Below, one piece after another: positions 61,401 through 64,000 of a DNA stretch of 64,000 nucleotides. This stretch comes from Timaviella obliquedivisa GSE-PSE-MK23-08B (GTDB lineage: Bacteria; Cyanobacteriota; Cyanobacteriia; Elainellales; Elainellaceae): positions 613,354 through 677,353 of the forward strand of contig JAHHII010000001.1 in the NCBI GenBank assembly GCA_019358855.1, written 5' to 3'. Below the pieces are notes generated by a model that made no database searches, was not told the origin of the DNA, and was given only the letters and a program-made list of their open reading frames with translations. Numbering within the stretch: the stretch's first letter is position 1; each line of letters starts with the position of its first letter. The position numbers and the translations under genes are program-made.

Positions 61401-62115
61401 CAGCGAGGGGGCAATCCCAGCATTACTGAATGCCTTAGAGCATCAAGATTTTGTAGTTCGGCGCAGAGCCGCATCTGCTTTAGGGCAATTGGGCAGCGAG
61501 GCAGCAATTTTAGGCTTACTGAAAGCCCTGAAAGACCAAAATCCTGAGGTACGTCGGAGTGCAGTCTATGCTCTAGGCAGACTAGGTAGTGAAGCCGCGA
61601 TTCCTGGTTTGCTAAGGGCGCTCCGAGAAAAAGAACCTGATGTACGGAAACGAGCAACGGTTGCTTTAGGTAGGCTAAATAGTGAAGCTGCAGTTCCAGG
61701 TCTGCTCAAAGCACTGCAAGATCCAGAACCCGATGTGCGGAGACAGGCAACCGTTGCCTTGGGTAGGCTGGCGAGTGATATTGGAACGCCTAGTCTGCTT
61801 AAAGCTTTGGAACATCCAAATATAGAGGTGCAACGGAGCGCAGCAGATGTGTTGGGGCACTTGGGTTGCAAGGCTGCTGTGCCAGGATTGCTGAAGCTAC
61901 TAGAGAAAGCTAATACAGAGCTTTACCAGACTGCCGCTGAGGCGCTGGGCAAAATGGATTGTCCTGAGCTACTCTCTCACCTTTGGCAAATACAGTTGGA
62001 GAGAGAAGTGTATTTAATGTCAGCGATCGAGACAATTCAAGTCTGCTGTAAGTTTTACAACTACGAGCTAGCTCAAAACCCTTTGCTCGTAGATCAAAAG
62101 AGCCAATCAACTTAA
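58471..62115 (+). CDS. NACHT STAND NTPase with about 20 HEAT repeats
   Basis: A 1,214-aa protein from ATG 58471 (TTG 58462 possible). Residues 1-70 form a short helical region with FKDYLRSLSSTYEDWWNLY. The NACHT ATPase (about 80-330) has Walker A LIGRPGSGKST and a Walker B variant LLLMLDALNEL. A helical linker spans about 330-475. From about 480 to 1180 there are about 20 HEAT/PBS-lyase-like repeats of 31 residues with the core AIPGLLKAL-x-D ... VRRSAA-x-ALG-x-LGSE. No nuclease or TIR effector is visible. Relatives include bacterial NLR-like defence proteins. Confidence 0.85.
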   Translation: MEINSGSNHSSMTLAPDFKDYLRSLSSTYEDWWNLYTLFDFGLTVQTIQPKQADGVPSQEKNERLPVLEGIRKYAANHVLLIGRPGSGKSTALVRLLLEEVKQTSVSRESNLSASKKAKLTESRIPVLVELKYYQTSILDLIQEVFKRHDLLLSIEQIAELLRDRQLLLMLDALNELPSESSNSDLAAFRKVYADTPMIFTTRDSGLGTHLGIEKRLEMQPLTEAQMRDFVQAYLPNCSEQLLQRLKNRLREFAQTPLLLWILCSLFQQAGDVPPNLGLVLRQFAQGYERNLAVRNYDLSAPEVRSWWTPMLQHLAFAMMQGSRTEFRAAISHHEGETILTEFLQGRCHSPHEIAHRCLKDLLAHHLIQAGRGNHIEFRHQLLQEYYAAELLLVQLPNLSQQQLQTQYLNYLKWTQTVSLMLSLVDRDSIALEIIQSALQVDLKFGAKLAGEVHPSFQQQAIQQIVQLDLPQLLKTELLGSTRSEYVMPELLKALETTDAVVRRRAASALGQLNSEAAILGLLKALKDRDAGVRCRAVYALGQVGGESAVPGLLRALKDSQLEVRRNAVYALGKLGTEAAIVGLLKALKDCDSEVRGNAASALGRLGSKDSIPRLLRALEHENPNVRQSAAEVLKQLGSEVAIPGLLKALAEQEPAVQGHFSRHLSSETTISELLKALEHQNSNIRWKVAEVLGQLGSDTAIPGLLRALEDQDPSVRESAAEALSKLSSETVIPGLLNALKSEYSNTRRSAAEALGRSGSLAAIPGLLNALEDANLIVRGRSASALGKLGCEEAIPGLLKILKHPDSNIRWTAASALSKISSKSAIPGLLKALEHSDCNIRWTAASTLGKISSKSAIPGLLKALTDPDLYVRMAAASALGRLDDKAAVSGLLRALSDPHLAVRRSAVEALGQLNHAIAIPALLKVLEEDPHLAVRRSAATALGKLGSEEAIPGLLKALKDQNPDVRRSATTALGKLGSEGAIPALLNALEHQDFVVRRRAASALGQLGSEAAILGLLKALKDQNPEVRRSAVYALGRLGSEAAIPGLLRALREKEPDVRKRATVALGRLNSEAAVPGLLKALQDPEPDVRRQATVALGRLASDIGTPSLLKALEHPNIEVQRSAADVLGHLGCKAAVPGLLKLLEKANTELYQTAAEALGKMDCPELLSHLWQIQLEREVYLMSAIETIQVCCKFYNYELAQNPLLVDQKSQST
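60891..61059 (+). repeat. Young 93-bp tandem repeat within the HEAT region
   Basis: Two units starting at 60891 and 60984 are nearly the same at DNA level and encode NIRWTAAS-x-L-x-KISSKSAIPG twice. Other HEAT units are far more diverged. Confidence 0.85.
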
Positions 62116-62239
62116 AGGTAGCTTCTAGGAGAGGTCTGAAGAACGATATGAAAATAAAAGCTTTATACCTTAGATAAAATTCTCTGGATGTTTGACAAAA
62201 GTACCATTCATCAGCACAATAGAAGTTGCCTAGAAACAT

Positions 62240-62313
62240 GGGACTGTAGTTCAATTGGTTAGAGCACCGCCCTGTCACGGCGGAAGTTGCGGGTTCGAAT
62301 CCCGTCAGTCCCG
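62240..62313 (+). tRNA. tRNA-Asp(GUC)
   Basis: A 74-nt cloverleaf: acceptor GGGACTG/CAGTCCC, anticodon loop CTGTCAC (anticodon GTC), T arm GCGGGTTCGAATCCCGT, discriminator G. CCA is not encoded. No duplicated tRNA fragment is seen nearby. Confidence 0.95.
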
Positions 62314-62400
62314 TAAGATTTGTTAGAAATAATACACGCGTAGCTGGAGGAGTAGCCTCTTGGTTAATGCTTTTTTCAGGATTTTCAACCCTTTAAAGAT

Positions 62401-62438
62401 AGATAAAGGCTCTTACATTGATGTAAGAGCCTTTATCT
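62401..62438. terminator. Perfect 17-bp hairpin downstream of psbC
   Basis: AGATAAAGGCTCTTACA and its exact complement flank a 4-base TTGA loop. It lies 41 bp beyond the psbC stop on the minus strand. No long T run follows. It probably ends or protects the abundant psbDC mRNA. Confidence 0.75.
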
Positions 62439-62479
62439 ATGAGGTCTAAATTTAAGGATACCTAAGCTTAACGCTCGCT

Positions 62480-64000
<1,521 letters not shown>

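Noticed and set aside
60000..61900. Regular ~93-bp periodicity that could suggest a DNA repeat array
   Set aside because: The period is 31 codons and the units are HEAT repeats of one long protein.
62240..62313. tRNA-Asp as a second insertion site
   Set aside because: No duplicated tRNA fragment or integrase gene lies nearby; the NACHT gene alone does not define an element.

Overview
The window is cyanobacterial chromosome. The evidence is the psbD-psbC operon, the ndhA-I-G-E operon, ccmK3/ccmK4 carboxysome shell genes, a pheophorbide-a-oxygenase-type Rieske protein, a PCP-reductase-domain small protein, DUF4347/RTX proteins and very many GCGATCGC (HIP1) octamers. A Leptolyngbya-like or other filamentous lineage would fit, but nothing here fixes the genus.

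Region A (1-17130) is an integrated element. A 1,728-bp block at 1-1728 recurs with no difference that I can see at 15375-17102. It carries the 3' end of a primase-like gene, a small coupled gene, a tyrosine recombinase gene and the 3' two thirds of a tRNA-Leu(UAA) gene. The intact tRNA-Leu lies at 17048-17130, so the unit from 1729 to 17102 is one 15,374-bp element inserted in the tRNA. The block at 1-1728 is either the end of a second tandem copy or a circular-form (attP) junction carried into the assembly. On the minus strand the element has a tightly coupled run of about 12 genes (10353 to 1848) that looks like a structural plus lysis module: large coiled-coil protein, membrane protein, duplicated-domain protein, small TM/coiled-coil protein and M15 peptidase. 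No capsid, portal, terminase or packaging ATPase can be recognised. Next come a RelE/antitoxin pair, small unknown genes, a XRE repressor with palindromic operators, and a divergent plus-strand operon with an AEP-like primase and the integrase. This is the best candidate in the window for an undescribed system.

Region B (17.1-30.5 kb) holds secreted, lipoprotein and MORN proteins, mutM, a LysR regulator, a glycolipid-type glycosyltransferase, a GH1 glycosidase, cysH, a PaO-like oxygenase and rfbC.

Region C (30.6-35.5 kb) is an NAD operon, pncB-nadD-nrtR-(MNT, broken HEPN)-nadE, with a palindrome at the pncB promoter that is a good NrtR operator candidate. nadK follows the ndh operon at 46.6 kb.

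Region D (35.8-51.2 kb) has ccmK4/ccmK3, small repeat and TPR proteins, a TauE-type permease, def, mobA, a second PilP-like lipoprotein, ispH, ndhAIGE, nadK, tRNA-Lys, gltX, and a chromosomal ParM-like/ParR-like pair.

Region E (51.7-64 kb) has ftsH, a GNAT protein, a DUF4347-lectin-RTX exoprotein, an Orn/Lys/Arg decarboxylase, a large NACHT-HEAT-repeat STAND protein beside tRNA-Asp, and psbC/psbD running off the right edge.
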